A stretch of 64,000 bases of DNA from Splendidivirga corallicola (GTDB lineage Bacteria; Bacteroidota; Bacteroidia; Cytophagales; Cyclobacteriaceae), in NCBI GenBank assembly GCA_030442035.1, contig JAUJEA010000012.1, forward strand, positions 1-64,000, written 5' to 3'. The position numbers and the translations under genes were made by a program. Positions 15,229 to 24,744 of this stretch are shown one piece after another (within the stretch, counting starts at the first letter, position 1; every line of letters starts with the position of its first letter). The notes beneath the pieces were generated by a model that saw only the letters and a program-made list of their open reading frames with translations, had not been told where the DNA came from and made no database searches.

Positions 15229-17712
15229 TCAACTTCTTTTCTTTACTCCTCTCACGGCTTCGGCTGTCCAGGGATCATCCGGCCAGGCATGTTTTGGATA
15301 CCTTCGCTTTAGATCTTTTCTCACTTCAAAATAGGCATTATTCCAGAAGCTTTTTAAATCAGCCGTTATCTGAACTGGCTTAAATCCGGGAGACAGTAAG
15401 TGGAGCAGCACAGATGTTCTGTCCTCATTGATAAAAGGTGTATCAGCAAGCCCGAAAACTTCCTGCAACCGGACAGCCAAAATAGGTGGAGATCCATCCG
15501 GCATATACTGAAGTTTAATATCGGAGCCACTCGGTACTGTGATACTGACCGGGGCTAGTTTGTTTAATTGTTGTTGTTTTTCCCAGGGGAGACTGTGATG
15601 AAGTACTTCCTTTAAGTTTATTTTCTTGAGATCTTCCGGTCTTCGAACATCCTGAAAGTAAGGACCTAACCAGTCTTCATTGGTAAGAAGAAGGGTGGGA
15701 ACACTCACGTCGGGCCACCCCTCATCAGGCCGCCATTTTCTTAAACTTAACACACGATTTTGCCATTGTGTAAATTCCTTATCAAAGGAAAGCAATCTTT
15801 CACCCTCTTTTCTAATCGCTTCGGATATGGCTTTCACCAAATAAGCTTCGTCCGGAGTTGGCAGTGCTTTGGATTGTAGCACTATACTACCAATTCTGAG
15901 ATCTCTGGAGGCAATGAGCCCTCCCTGTCGTGTATCCCAGGTGATTACTTCCTTTTCTTTTACTAATGGAGCCAGGTCCTTCGGGTTTAAAGGAGAAGCC
16001 AGGAATATTTTGCCAATGCCTTCCCTTGCGTTAACATGCGCCACAGCTAGCCATGGCTCATGTGCTAAATCATCTCTGTGACCGGCCTGGGCATATTTGC
16101 CATTGGCCAGCTGAAATTGGGCATTGTTGCCCGGCCGTGAGCAGGCAATACGTTCAGGGTATGCATAAGCCAATAAGACGCCCGTTTCATAGGGGTCAAA
16201 AGAGCCGTTTTCCGCTTCTGCCTTAAATAGATTTCTATAGGAAGCCGCAATCTTTTCAATTCTGCTCAGGCGCTTTCCTTTTCCCACATCTTGTCTGAAC
16301 CTTCTAAGTGCTTCTATACGAAGATTGATATCAATGCCCGATTCTTTGGGTAATGGGTCGCGTTCTTCTAAAATAGCAGCCACATCTGTAGCTAATGCTA
16401 ACAGGTCATCCTCTTCAGCCATCAATAACATGTGTGCTATCCGGGGGTGGCATGGCAGGCCATGGACTTTTTTACCATGTTCTGTAATTCGGCCATCTTC
16501 CAGGGCATTGAGTTGGTGCAAAGTATCAGTTGCCTGTGCCAAAGCACCTTTGGGAGGGGGTGTGAGCCAGGTCAGTTGCTGAATATCCGTAATACCCCAT
16601 TGTGCCATGTCCAGAACCAAAGAAGCCAGGTCAACTTCCAGTATTTCCGGGGTTCGGTGTTCAGCGAGTCGTTCCTGCGTTGCTTTTGTCCACATGCGAT
16701 AGCAAACGCCTGCACTAAGCCTCCCAGCCCGTCCGGCTCTTTGATCAGCTGAATCTTTGGCTATTTGCACTGTTTCTAATCTTGACAAACCTGATTTAAT
16801 ATCGAAACGTGAGGTGCGGCCGAAACCAGTATCAACGACAATTTTGATCCCCTCAATGGTAAGACTTGTTTCAGCAATGGATGTTGCCAGTACCACTTTG
16901 CGCTTACCTTGTTTATCAGGCATGATGGCAGCGTATTGCTTGTGGGGAGGGAGCTGTCCATACAAAGGATGAATAGCAAATCCCTTTAGATCTTTTCTGA
17001 GTAATTCTTCACATCGTTTGATCTCTCCTTCGCCCGGAAGAAATACCAGGACATCACCATCATTTTCTCTCACCGCTTTTATTGTTGTTCTGGCAGTCAT
17101 TTCCGGCAACATCATCTCGTCTTGCCCTCCCTCATAAATGATATCCACGGGATACTGTTTGCCTTTACTTTCAGCAACAGGAGCGCCCAGCAACTGTGTT
17201 AACTGTGGCATGTTCAAAGTGGCTGACATTACAATGACTCTCAGATCAGGCCTTAATACCTGTTGAGATTCCCGGCATAATGCCATAGCCACATCAGCAT
17301 GAATACTGCGCTCATGAAACTCATCGAAAATTACGGCGCCAATACCTTCAAGAGCATTATCGCTATGGAGCATACGGGTTAAAATGCCTTCCGTAAGTAC
17401 CTCAATTTGTGTTTTGTCCCCTACACGGTTCTCAAACCTGATGCGATAACCAATTGTTTGCCCCACTTCTTCATTCAGTAATGAAGCCATACGAGCTGCA
17501 ATGGACCTGGCGGCCAATCTCCTGGGTTCCAGCATGAGGATCTTTTTACCAGCTAACCATGGTTGATCCAATAGTGTTAAAGGCAACAGAGTACTTTTCC
17601 CCGCACCTGGAGGAGCACTCACAATCAATGTATTTTCCTGGCTGAGATGATTTCTTACCGAAGGGATTATTTCCGTAACAGGAAGATCTATTTGAAATGG
17701 ATCAAATGGCAT
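15229..17712 (-). CDS. hrpB: ATP-dependent RNA helicase HrpB
   Basis: 827 residues, the usual HrpB length. DEAH-box motifs in order: Walker A GAGKST at 36-41, Walker B DEFHERS at 130-136 (a DEFH rather than DEAH box, as in other HrpB proteins), SATLN near 163, and motif VI QRAGRAGR at 324-331, then the helicase-associated HA2-type region and the HrpB C-terminal domain rich in Pro/Trp (LSFDKEFTQWQNRVLSLRKW). It is a cytoplasmic RNA-dependent NTPase of unclear physiological role. ATG at 17712 precedes PFDPFQIDLPVTEII, a typical start. It is separated by 106 bases from the PrsW gene upstream on the same strand. Confidence 0.92.
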   Translation of the reverse strand: MPFDPFQIDLPVTEIIPSVRNHLSQENTLIVSAPPGAGKSTLLPLTLLDQPWLAGKKILMLEPRRLAARSIAARMASLLNEEVGQTIGYRIRFENRVGDKTQIEVLTEGILTRMLHSDNALEGIGAVIFDEFHERSIHADVAMALCRESQQVLRPDLRVIVMSATLNMPQLTQLLGAPVAESKGKQYPVDIIYEGGQDEMMLPEMTARTTIKAVRENDGDVLVFLPGEGEIKRCEELLRKDLKGFAIHPLYGQLPPHKQYAAIMPDKQGKRKVVLATSIAETSLTIEGIKIVVDTGFGRTSRFDIKSGLSRLETVQIAKDSADQRAGRAGRLSAGVCYRMWTKATQERLAEHRTPEILEVDLASLVLDMAQWGITDIQQLTWLTPPPKGALAQATDTLHQLNALEDGRITEHGKKVHGLPCHPRIAHMLLMAEEDDLLALATDVAAILEERDPLPKESGIDINLRIEALRRFRQDVGKGKRLSRIEKIAASYRNLFKAEAENGSFDPYETGVLLAYAYPERIACSRPGNNAQFQLANGKYAQAGHRDDLAHEPWLAVAHVNAREGIGKIFLASPLNPKDLAPLVKEKEVITWDTRQGGLIASRDLRIGSIVLQSKALPTPDEAYLVKAISEAIRKEGERLLSFDKEFTQWQNRVLSLRKWRPDEGWPDVSVPTLLLTNEDWLGPYFQDVRRPEDLKKINLKEVLHHSLPWEKQQQLNKLAPVSITVPSGSDIKLQYMPDGSPPILAVRLQEVFGLADTPFINEDRTSVLLHLLSPGFKPVQITADLKSFWNNAYFEVRKDLKRRYPKHAWPDDPWTAEAVRGVKKRS

Positions 17713-17818
17713 GCAGTAATGATTAGATCTGATTTGGGTGCGAAATTAAAGAATTCGGTATTAGAAATGAAAGGCGTTGGGACAGGCAATTTTATTTTCC
17801 CGAAACATTCAAATGCAA

Positions 17819-19147
17819 CTATTCCAATTTGCTGTCTTCACGAGCTTGATTCAATTGTTTCAATCCATCCTGCATCAATCCCAATACAATGATCCAACCA
17901 ATGATACCGAGTAGGAGGTACTTCAGATAATATGATAATGGATAATTAAACAATGGGATACCAAATGGAGCATTCCAGAGCATATGCAAAATCATGACTG
18001 CGGCTAATACTTTCAGGAATTTAGACGAACTGAATATTTCCCATTTGAAATTTCCACTGCCTTTGACTTTCCAGAAAGCGCCCGCTGCTGCAGCTGTCCA
18101 GATAATGTGTGCGAATGGAGAAAATACACCCCTGGCGATGATAATGCTGGTGAGATTATCCAGCGTATTGAGGCCGTATAAGAAGGCATATCCTGCAGAC
18201 TCAAAAATAGCAAAACCGGTACCAACCGATGCACCTAGTAACAGACCATTAAATATCCAGGGATATCGCTTCTTGTTTGCCATTAGTAAAACTACTGTGA
18301 TAAGCTTTCCTGCCTCTTCCACGATTCCGGCAGCAGAGGCACTAAGCCAGTTAGAGAGTTTGGTCAAGTCGAAAAGAAGCAGGGAAATGATCAAAGAAAT
18401 GATACCTCCTATGAACATCAATTTAATGACCTGGTACAAGGATATATTGCGGGGAGCGTGCATCTCAATGAAAAAAATGAGACATGAAAAAGGTATGGCA
18501 AATGTTCCGACGAATATTAATCCTGGTACCAAAAGTTGATTATTGAATCGTACAAAGGCGTAGTAGAATAAAAGAAATACACCAATGGATAAAATGAGCA
18601 GCCTAAAAAATACCCATGGTTTTGCCCAGTTGGTGTCAATGTTGGTGATTGAGGGAGTAGTTTCTGAAGTACCCACAATAAACTCCTTTTCGATTTCCTC
18701 ATCACTTCTTTTCTTGAAAACGGATGAGAAAATGTGGCCCAATTTAAAACCCTCCAAACGGCTTACTCCGGTCACATTGGTTATTTTCTCCTGAAAATAG
18801 GAACCGAACTTATTGGCTGCCTGAGCCGACTTTTGTGTAACAGGGTCAGGTGAGATGAACTTCCATATAGAGCTCCCAATCCTTATTTGCTGATTGCCAG
18901 GTATTATTTGGCAACTTTGATGAGAGGCGCCATCCACGAAAATATTATAACCATGAGAACAATTGAATGCCACCTGTTCGCTGTCCAGAAGAGTTAGACC
19001 CACATATTCATCGGTTACAAAGGGGTCATCACTTAATATATTGGCATTTATGTTTTTACCAATAGCAATGGGAGCGTCTTTGGTTAGTACAACACGTTTG
19101 CCTTTGTCCGGGCCTGATAAGCAGTAAAAATAGAGTTGACTTTCCAT
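17819..19147 (-). CDS. PrsW-family intramembrane glutamic protease with an FHA-like N-terminal domain
   Basis: 442 residues. Residues about 5-95 resemble an FHA/phosphopeptide-binding beta sandwich (RVVLTKDAPIAIGKN, HGYNIFVDGASH, IRIGSSIWKF). After a linker, about eight membrane helices (from about 175) carry the PrsW core: Glu277-Glu278 in VEEAGK with Lys281, the GLLLGASVGTGFAIFESAGY helix with Glu, the HIIWTAAAAGAF helix with His, and LHMLWNAPFGIP. PrsW proteases cut membrane anti-sigma factors in Bacillus. FHA fusion suggests recruitment by a phosphothreonine partner (inference). It probably works at the inner membrane and is probably monocistronic. Confidence 0.8.
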   Translation of the reverse strand: MESQLYFYCLSGPDKGKRVVLTKDAPIAIGKNINANILSDDPFVTDEYVGLTLLDSEQVAFNCSHGYNIFVDGASHQSCQIIPGNQQIRIGSSIWKFISPDPVTQKSAQAANKFGSYFQEKITNVTGVSRLEGFKLGHIFSSVFKKRSDEEIEKEFIVGTSETTPSITNIDTNWAKPWVFFRLLILSIGVFLLFYYAFVRFNNQLLVPGLIFVGTFAIPFSCLIFFIEMHAPRNISLYQVIKLMFIGGIISLIISLLLFDLTKLSNWLSASAAGIVEEAGKLITVVLLMANKKRYPWIFNGLLLGASVGTGFAIFESAGYAFLYGLNTLDNLTSIIIARGVFSPFAHIIWTAAAAGAFWKVKGSGNFKWEIFSSSKFLKVLAAVMILHMLWNAPFGIPLFNYPLSYYLKYLLLGIIGWIIVLGLMQDGLKQLNQAREDSKLE

Positions 19148-19791
19148 TCAGATGGAAATTAATGCGATACATTCATTTTGATCAAGGAAACAATTTATTC
19201 CTACCTCCTTGTTTTTGCCGCATAACCTTCATTCATCAACCTAACATGCAATACAAGTTAAGTTTCCAGGGAGTTAATGTCAATAGATAGAGCGTAAAAC
19301 TAACATGATCCAAAAGCCTTGAACATTTTAAATTGAAAGCATCTTGTAGTTGTTAATGTGGATTTAGCCAAAAAAAATCCGTCTGTTTTTAAGAATAGTT
19401 TAATGCAATCTTTTGATATTGTTTAATACTCTGAAAGATAATTAAGGGGATCTTTGACCGCGCTGTGGTAGTCAAAAACCAAAGGTTAATTGACTGTATT
19501 TAAACTGGCTGGTAGACATAAATACAACCAAAAACCATGTAACATACTCATGGTCTTAAGAAGGGACAATATCAATGGGACTAGAATTAAACTGTTCCGG
19601 AATTGGGTGTGAATCAAAACCAAGAGAGAATTATTCAATATTTTACTGTTTAGATGTCTCAATTCTATGCATCATGTAAAATTTAGTTGAGAAATACTTA
19701 AGGGGAAAATAAACATTCATAGACCTTTTAATATTAACGGGAATACCAGAGAATATTTGGAGCATATCAAATAATTCAATAACGAGAGACA
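19148..19791. other. Long leader/control region before the sulfatase cluster
   Basis: 644 bases without a convincing reading frame, AT-rich, between the divergent PrsW gene and the first sulfatase. It must contain the promoter of the glycan cluster. No hairpin, operator palindrome or complete TTTG/TAnnTTTG pair could be assigned with confidence. No regulator gene (HTCS, SusR, sigma/anti-sigma) is adjacent. Confidence 0.5.
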
Positions 19792-21306
19792 ATGATTCAA
19801 GCTGATAGACTATATATATATCTTTTCTTAATTGTCATGTTAGCAGGATCTGCCTGTTCAAGTAAAGAAGTTATTGAAAAAAGGCCGAATATCCTTTTTA
19901 TAATGCTTGATGATCTAGGCAAAGAATGGATCAGCACCTATGGGGCAGAAGGCATAGAGACACCTACTATAGATGAACTCGCCAGAACAGGTATGAGGTT
20001 TGAAAATGCCTATTCAATGCCTCAGTGTACGCCAACAAGGGCAACTCTTTTAACCGGTCAATATCCATGGAGAAACGGTTGGGTAAACCATTATGATGTC
20101 CCACGGTTGGGGCATGGAGGCAGGTTTGATCCAATTATGAACCCATCTTTTGGCAGGATGCTAAGAGACGCAGGGTATGCCACCTGTGCTGCAGGAAAAT
20201 GGCAGATCAATGATTTCAGGCTGGAACCACAAGCGATGGTCAACGCAGGTTTTGATGAGTATTGCATGTGGACCGGGGGTGAAAATGGAGGTTCAAGTAC
20301 CAAGGCCAGCCAGCTGCGTTATTGGGATCCCTATATACATACTAAAAAGGGAAGCAAGACTTATGAAGGACAATTTGGTGAAGATATATTCTCGGATTTC
20401 ATCATTGATTTCATGAGGAAAAACAAGGAAAATCCCATGTTAATCTATTATCCCATGTGCCTTCCACATGGACCATTGACGACTACACCGGCGGAAAAAG
20501 ATGCACCCAAAGAAGAGCAACACAAAGCCATGGTGCGCTATACCGATATTATTCTGAAAAAATTGATCTCTGCTTTAGAGGAATTGAAAATCAGAAATAA
20601 TACGATCATAGTCTGGACAACAGACAACGGAACAGGAGTAGGACAGATTGGTAGAATGAATGGGAGATACGTTCGGGGAGGTAAGGCACATCTTTCTGAA
20701 AACGGATTGAATGCACCGTTCATCGTTAATTGCCCCGGTTTGGTACCAGAAGGAACTGTAACTGAAGCCCTGATTGATTTTACGGATTTATTACCAACTT
20801 TTTGTGAACTGGCAGAAGCCAAATTGGATAAGAACTTTATTTATGACGGATACTCCTTTGCACCTTTGATATTGGGGGAAAGTACAGATTCAGAACGAGA
20901 CTGGATCATGGGATTAGGAGGACGATTTGCCATGCTTATCAATGATCGTATCACGAGTGCACATACATTTAGGGATAGAGTAATACGTGATAAGAGATAC
21001 AAGTCTTATGTCGACACCACAGGACGGATTTATGAGATCATCGATCTTCTCAATGATCCCAGTGAACAGACTAACCTTATTGATTCAGATCATCCGGAAA
21101 TTGTTAAATCAAAAGAGAAATTTCAGGCTGTAGTAAATCAATTGCCCCAAAAGGACAACAGTCCTGTTTATCGGCAATGGGATACTTCCTATTATGATCA
21201 CCCGGCTGAGGCTTTAAATAAGGTTAGTATGAGAGGTAAAAAAGGCCGTGCCAAAAGTTTGCCTGTGACAGAGGAAGAATATTTAGAAAGGCAGAAAAAA
21301 AATTAA
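19792..21306 (+). CDS. Sulfatase 1 (Cys-type, lipoprotein)
   Basis: 504 residues with an N-terminal lipoprotein signal (hydrophobic 8-20, AGSACSS with Cys22). Type I sulfatase: ILFIMLDDLG gives the first metal-binding Asp pair, and Cys79 in CTPTRATLLTG is the formylglycine precursor (C-x-P-x-R). GKWQ follows about residue 140, and TTDNGTG carries the second metal pair. It would hydrolyse sulfate esters on a glycan after Cys is converted to formylglycine by a maturase not present in this window. It is the first gene of a ten-gene same-strand cluster. Sulfatase subfamily and position specificity cannot be assigned by eye. Confidence 0.9.
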   Translation: MIQADRLYIYLFLIVMLAGSACSSKEVIEKRPNILFIMLDDLGKEWISTYGAEGIETPTIDELARTGMRFENAYSMPQCTPTRATLLTGQYPWRNGWVNHYDVPRLGHGGRFDPIMNPSFGRMLRDAGYATCAAGKWQINDFRLEPQAMVNAGFDEYCMWTGGENGGSSTKASQLRYWDPYIHTKKGSKTYEGQFGEDIFSDFIIDFMRKNKENPMLIYYPMCLPHGPLTTTPAEKDAPKEEQHKAMVRYTDIILKKLISALEELKIRNNTIIVWTTDNGTGVGQIGRMNGRYVRGGKAHLSENGLNAPFIVNCPGLVPEGTVTEALIDFTDLLPTFCELAEAKLDKNFIYDGYSFAPLILGESTDSERDWIMGLGGRFAMLINDRITSAHTFRDRVIRDKRYKSYVDTTGRIYEIIDLLNDPSEQTNLIDSDHPEIVKSKEKFQAVVNQLPQKDNSPVYRQWDTSYYDHPAEALNKVSMRGKKGRAKSLPVTEEEYLERQKKN

Positions 21307-21421
21307 GCTATCAAATGATATTTCATTTGGATCGTGCCAATTCCAGGTGAATGATGAATGGTTAAATGGACAAATTCAGATAGAATCAAAAGTAATTGTT
21401 AAAGAATATATGACTTATTTT

Positions 21422-22915
21422 ATGAAGAAAATATCAATTGTATCGATTGTCCTGTTTTTTATAATTTTGGCAGCCTGTAGCTCTCAAAATAATGAAGAGG
21501 GTAAAATAGAAACAGACTCACGTCCGAATTTTTTATTTCTGTTTGCAGATGACCAGGTCTATGAATCCATTAATTTCCTTAACAATCCTGAAATTAAAAC
21601 TCCCAACTTAGACAAGTTGGCTGCGCAAGGTGTAGTATTTACTCATTGCTTCAACCAGGGAGCTTGGGGTGGAGCAGTTTGTGTAGCAAGCCGAGCCATG
21701 CTCAATTCAGGTCAATATATGTTTGCCGCGCGTCAAGGTATCAACCAAAACCAACTATGGGGCGAAACTTTTACCAATGCAGGGTATGAAACTTTTCTGA
21801 CGGGAAAATGGCACAATAGGGATGCCACCGCATTAAAGAGTTTTAAATATGCTAAAAGTATTGGAAAAGGAATGTATGAAACCATCCACCCCGAACATAA
21901 ACGGGAACCAGGTTATGGACGTCCTACAGCTGAAAACAATAGTTGGAATGCATGGGATCCTATTTTTACCGGTCATTGGAGTCCTAAGGTTAAAGATATC
22001 GTATATGATGAAAATGGGGTGAAACGTGCAGGCCCGGAGTATAGAATAGAGCAGCATTCATCGGAATTGTATGCAGATAATGCAATTGACTTCCTTCAAA
22101 ACAAAGCCAGGGATTCTGAGAATCCTTTCTTTATGTATGTAGCATTCAATGCACCACACGATCCCAGACAGTCGCCAAAGCAATATGTCGATATGTATCC
22201 TCCTCAGGATATCGAGGTGCCAAAAAACTATATGCCGGAACATCCATTTGACCAGGGTGATCATAAATTGAGGGACGAAATTCTCGCCCCATTCCCTCGC
22301 ACCGAACATCAGGTTCAGGTGCATAGAAGCGAGTACTATGCTATTATTACCCACATGGACCATGAAATCGGACGTATTTTAAAAGCTTTGGAAGAAAGCG
22401 GTAAGGCTGATAATACCTATATTATTTTTACCGCCGATCATGGATTAGCGGTTGGACATCATGGATTAATGGGTAAACAAAACCAATATGACCACAGTGT
22501 CCGTGTGCCTTTCTTTATAGCAGGTCCTGGGTTGAAGGCAGGGGTACGTAGCAATGCACTCATATACCTCCAAAGTGCTTATGCAACAACTTGTGATTTA
22601 GCTGGTATAGAAACGCCTCAAACTGTAGATTTTCCAAGTCTTAAAGGGATTCTGGACGGAAAAGAAGACAAAGTGCATGATGCTATTTTTGGTAATTACA
22701 GGCATTTCCAAAGAATGATTAGAACGGACAAGCATAAATTGATCCTCTATCCTCATAATGGGGAACGCCAATTGTTTGATTTGCAGAGTGATCCGGAAGA
22801 AATGGTGAATTTATTCGAGGATAAGAAATATGAAGACATCAAAAACGAATTGTACAGTCAGTTTTTAGCGCTTCAAAAAGAAGTAGGAGATACATTGCAG
22901 GTGTCCCTGGATTGA
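21422..22915 (+). CDS. Sulfatase 2 (Cys-type, lipoprotein, CVASR motif)
   Basis: 497 residues from MKKISIVSIV, a lipoprotein signal with Cys19 (IILAACSS). The frame is open 75 bases further upstream, but that extension has no signal sequence, so ATG 21422 is preferred. Type I sulfatase: FLFADDQ metal pair, formylglycine Cys87 in CVASR (the C-x-A-x-R form, unlike the C-x-P-x-R of the other six), GKWH, and FTADHGLAVG. The alanine variant and the GAWGGAVCVASR context resemble sulfatases related to iduronate/choline sulfatase groups, but the substrate is not assignable. It lies 115 bases after sulfatase 1 and 36 before sulfatase 3. Confidence 0.9.
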   Translation: MKKISIVSIVLFFIILAACSSQNNEEGKIETDSRPNFLFLFADDQVYESINFLNNPEIKTPNLDKLAAQGVVFTHCFNQGAWGGAVCVASRAMLNSGQYMFAARQGINQNQLWGETFTNAGYETFLTGKWHNRDATALKSFKYAKSIGKGMYETIHPEHKREPGYGRPTAENNSWNAWDPIFTGHWSPKVKDIVYDENGVKRAGPEYRIEQHSSELYADNAIDFLQNKARDSENPFFMYVAFNAPHDPRQSPKQYVDMYPPQDIEVPKNYMPEHPFDQGDHKLRDEILAPFPRTEHQVQVHRSEYYAIITHMDHEIGRILKALEESGKADNTYIIFTADHGLAVGHHGLMGKQNQYDHSVRVPFFIAGPGLKAGVRSNALIYLQSAYATTCDLAGIETPQTVDFPSLKGILDGKEDKVHDAIFGNYRHFQRMIRTDKHKLILYPHNGERQLFDLQSDPEEMVNLFEDKKYEDIKNELYSQFLALQKEVGDTLQVSLD

Positions 22916-22951
22916 TGTTGTATTGATTTCTCTCAAATAACAGAAGTAATC

Positions 22952-24577
22952 ATGATATACCTCACAAGAATTTTGCTGCTTGTTCTCCTGGTTATATCCT
23001 TAGATACTATAGGGCAGGATAGACCCAATGTTCTTTTCATCATGTCAGATGACCATACCTCTCAGGCTTTTGGCGTGTATGGAAGCAGGTTAGCTAAATT
23101 GAATCCTACACCAACCATTGATCGGTTAGCACATGAAGGAATACTGTTTGAGAATGCTTTTTGCACAAATTCTATTTGTACCCCTTCGAGAGCCACAATC
23201 CTTACCGGGCAATATAGTCAGACCAATGAAGTGCTGGATCTTAATGGAAGATTAAGAGCTGAGAAGCAATACCTGGCCCATGAAATGAAAAAGTTAGGCT
23301 ATGAAACCGCCATAATAGGTAAATGGCATCTTAAAGAAGCTCCGGAAGCCTTTGACTATTACAAAGTGCTTCATGGGCAGGGGAGCTATTTTAATTCAGT
23401 TCTGTATGAGAAGGGATCAAACGAAACTGTTGAAATAGAACGTCGTGGCAAGACGGAAACAATCTTGGGCCGCCAATACAAGGGGCATTCTAGCGACATT
23501 ATTACAGATCAATCTTTGCAATGGCTTAAGGAGAGAGATCAGTCAAAACCATTTTTTCTCATGCATCATTTTAAGGCACCTCATGATATGTTTGAGTTTG
23601 CCCCAAGATATGCTGACTATCTGGAAAATACGGAAATTCCGGAACCTGCAAGCTTATATTACAATCGGAATAATGGATCTCTGGCCACCAGAGGAAAAAA
23701 CGGTGAGATGATCCCCCATATAGGTTCTTCGGTTTCACATAGAAATCAGAACCGAAACATGGGGCAACATATGAAAATTGATCAGGACATACCTGATCCT
23801 GAGTATACACACCTAGCTTATCAGGAATATCTTAAACGTTACTTGAGGTGTGTGAAAGGAGTGGACGACAATGTAAGGCGCTTATTTGATTATCTGGAAG
23901 AAGAAGGATTGATGGACAATACCATTATTATCTATACCGGGGATCAGGGATTTATGTTGGGTGAGCATGATTACATTGATAAACGATGGATGTACGAAGA
24001 ATCGATGCGCATGCCTTTTTTAGTCAGATATCCTAAAATGATCAAGGCGGGTACCAGGACCGATGCCATCATCAATAACACGGATTTTGCACCAACCATC
24101 ATTGATTTGGCTGATGGAAGTGTCCCTGATTATATGCACGGCAAGAGTTTTAAAGAAATTTTGTCCAAAGCCAAAGAACCCGAAGATTGGCGAACAGCTA
24201 CTTATTATCGCTATTGGATGCATATGGCACATGCACATGCCAATCCAGCTCATTTTGGTGTGCGCACCAAGCAATATAAACTAATTTTTTTCTACGGGTG
24301 TGATTATAGAAAAAGAAGGAAAGAGAGTAATTGGCCTGAGGAAAAGGTAGCATTCAGTGTCCAGATCCCATTTGAGTATTTTACAACTCCCGGATGGGAA
24401 CTCTACGATTTGGTCAATGATCCTTTTGAAATGAATAACCTTTACGGTCAACCAGGATATGAACAGGTTACATCTGATCTGAAGAAAAAACTTGAATTAC
24501 TGCGAACGGAATTTAACGAAACAGATGAAGATTATCCTCATATTCAATCGATTATAAAAGAACATTGGGATCTGTAA
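22952..24577 (+). CDS. Sulfatase 3 (Cys-type, secreted; paralogue of sulfatase 7)
   Basis: 541 residues with a Sec signal peptide (1-22, no Cys anchor). The metal site is in LFIMSDDHTSQAFG, the formylglycine Cys76 in SICTPSRATILTG, then GKWHLK and YTGDQGFMLGEHD. The protein is strikingly similar to sulfatase 7 (35017): both have IMSDDHTSQA, an FCTNSIC preceding PSRA, RYW-containing C-termini and YKLIFFYG. This points to local duplication and divergence. The C-terminus (LYDLVNDPFEMNNLYG) is the usual small sulfatase domain. It probably acts in the periplasm. Confidence 0.9.
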   Translation: MIYLTRILLLVLLVISLDTIGQDRPNVLFIMSDDHTSQAFGVYGSRLAKLNPTPTIDRLAHEGILFENAFCTNSICTPSRATILTGQYSQTNEVLDLNGRLRAEKQYLAHEMKKLGYETAIIGKWHLKEAPEAFDYYKVLHGQGSYFNSVLYEKGSNETVEIERRGKTETILGRQYKGHSSDIITDQSLQWLKERDQSKPFFLMHHFKAPHDMFEFAPRYADYLENTEIPEPASLYYNRNNGSLATRGKNGEMIPHIGSSVSHRNQNRNMGQHMKIDQDIPDPEYTHLAYQEYLKRYLRCVKGVDDNVRRLFDYLEEEGLMDNTIIIYTGDQGFMLGEHDYIDKRWMYEESMRMPFLVRYPKMIKAGTRTDAIINNTDFAPTIIDLADGSVPDYMHGKSFKEILSKAKEPEDWRTATYYRYWMHMAHAHANPAHFGVRTKQYKLIFFYGCDYRKRRKESNWPEEKVAFSVQIPFEYFTTPGWELYDLVNDPFEMNNLYGQPGYEQVTSDLKKKLELLRTEFNETDEDYPHIQSIIKEHWDL

Positions 24578-24744
24578 ATACAAGGAATACTAATGAAAAA
24601 ACAGGATTACATTAGATTAAGAAAACTGTAATGGTATCCCGACATATAGTGTATGAGTCAATGACCATTGAATTGTGTGCACCTTTCCGGGACACGCTTA
24701 TACAATGAGAGCAAAGTTGATTGTCAAATAACTAACTAAAAGTG

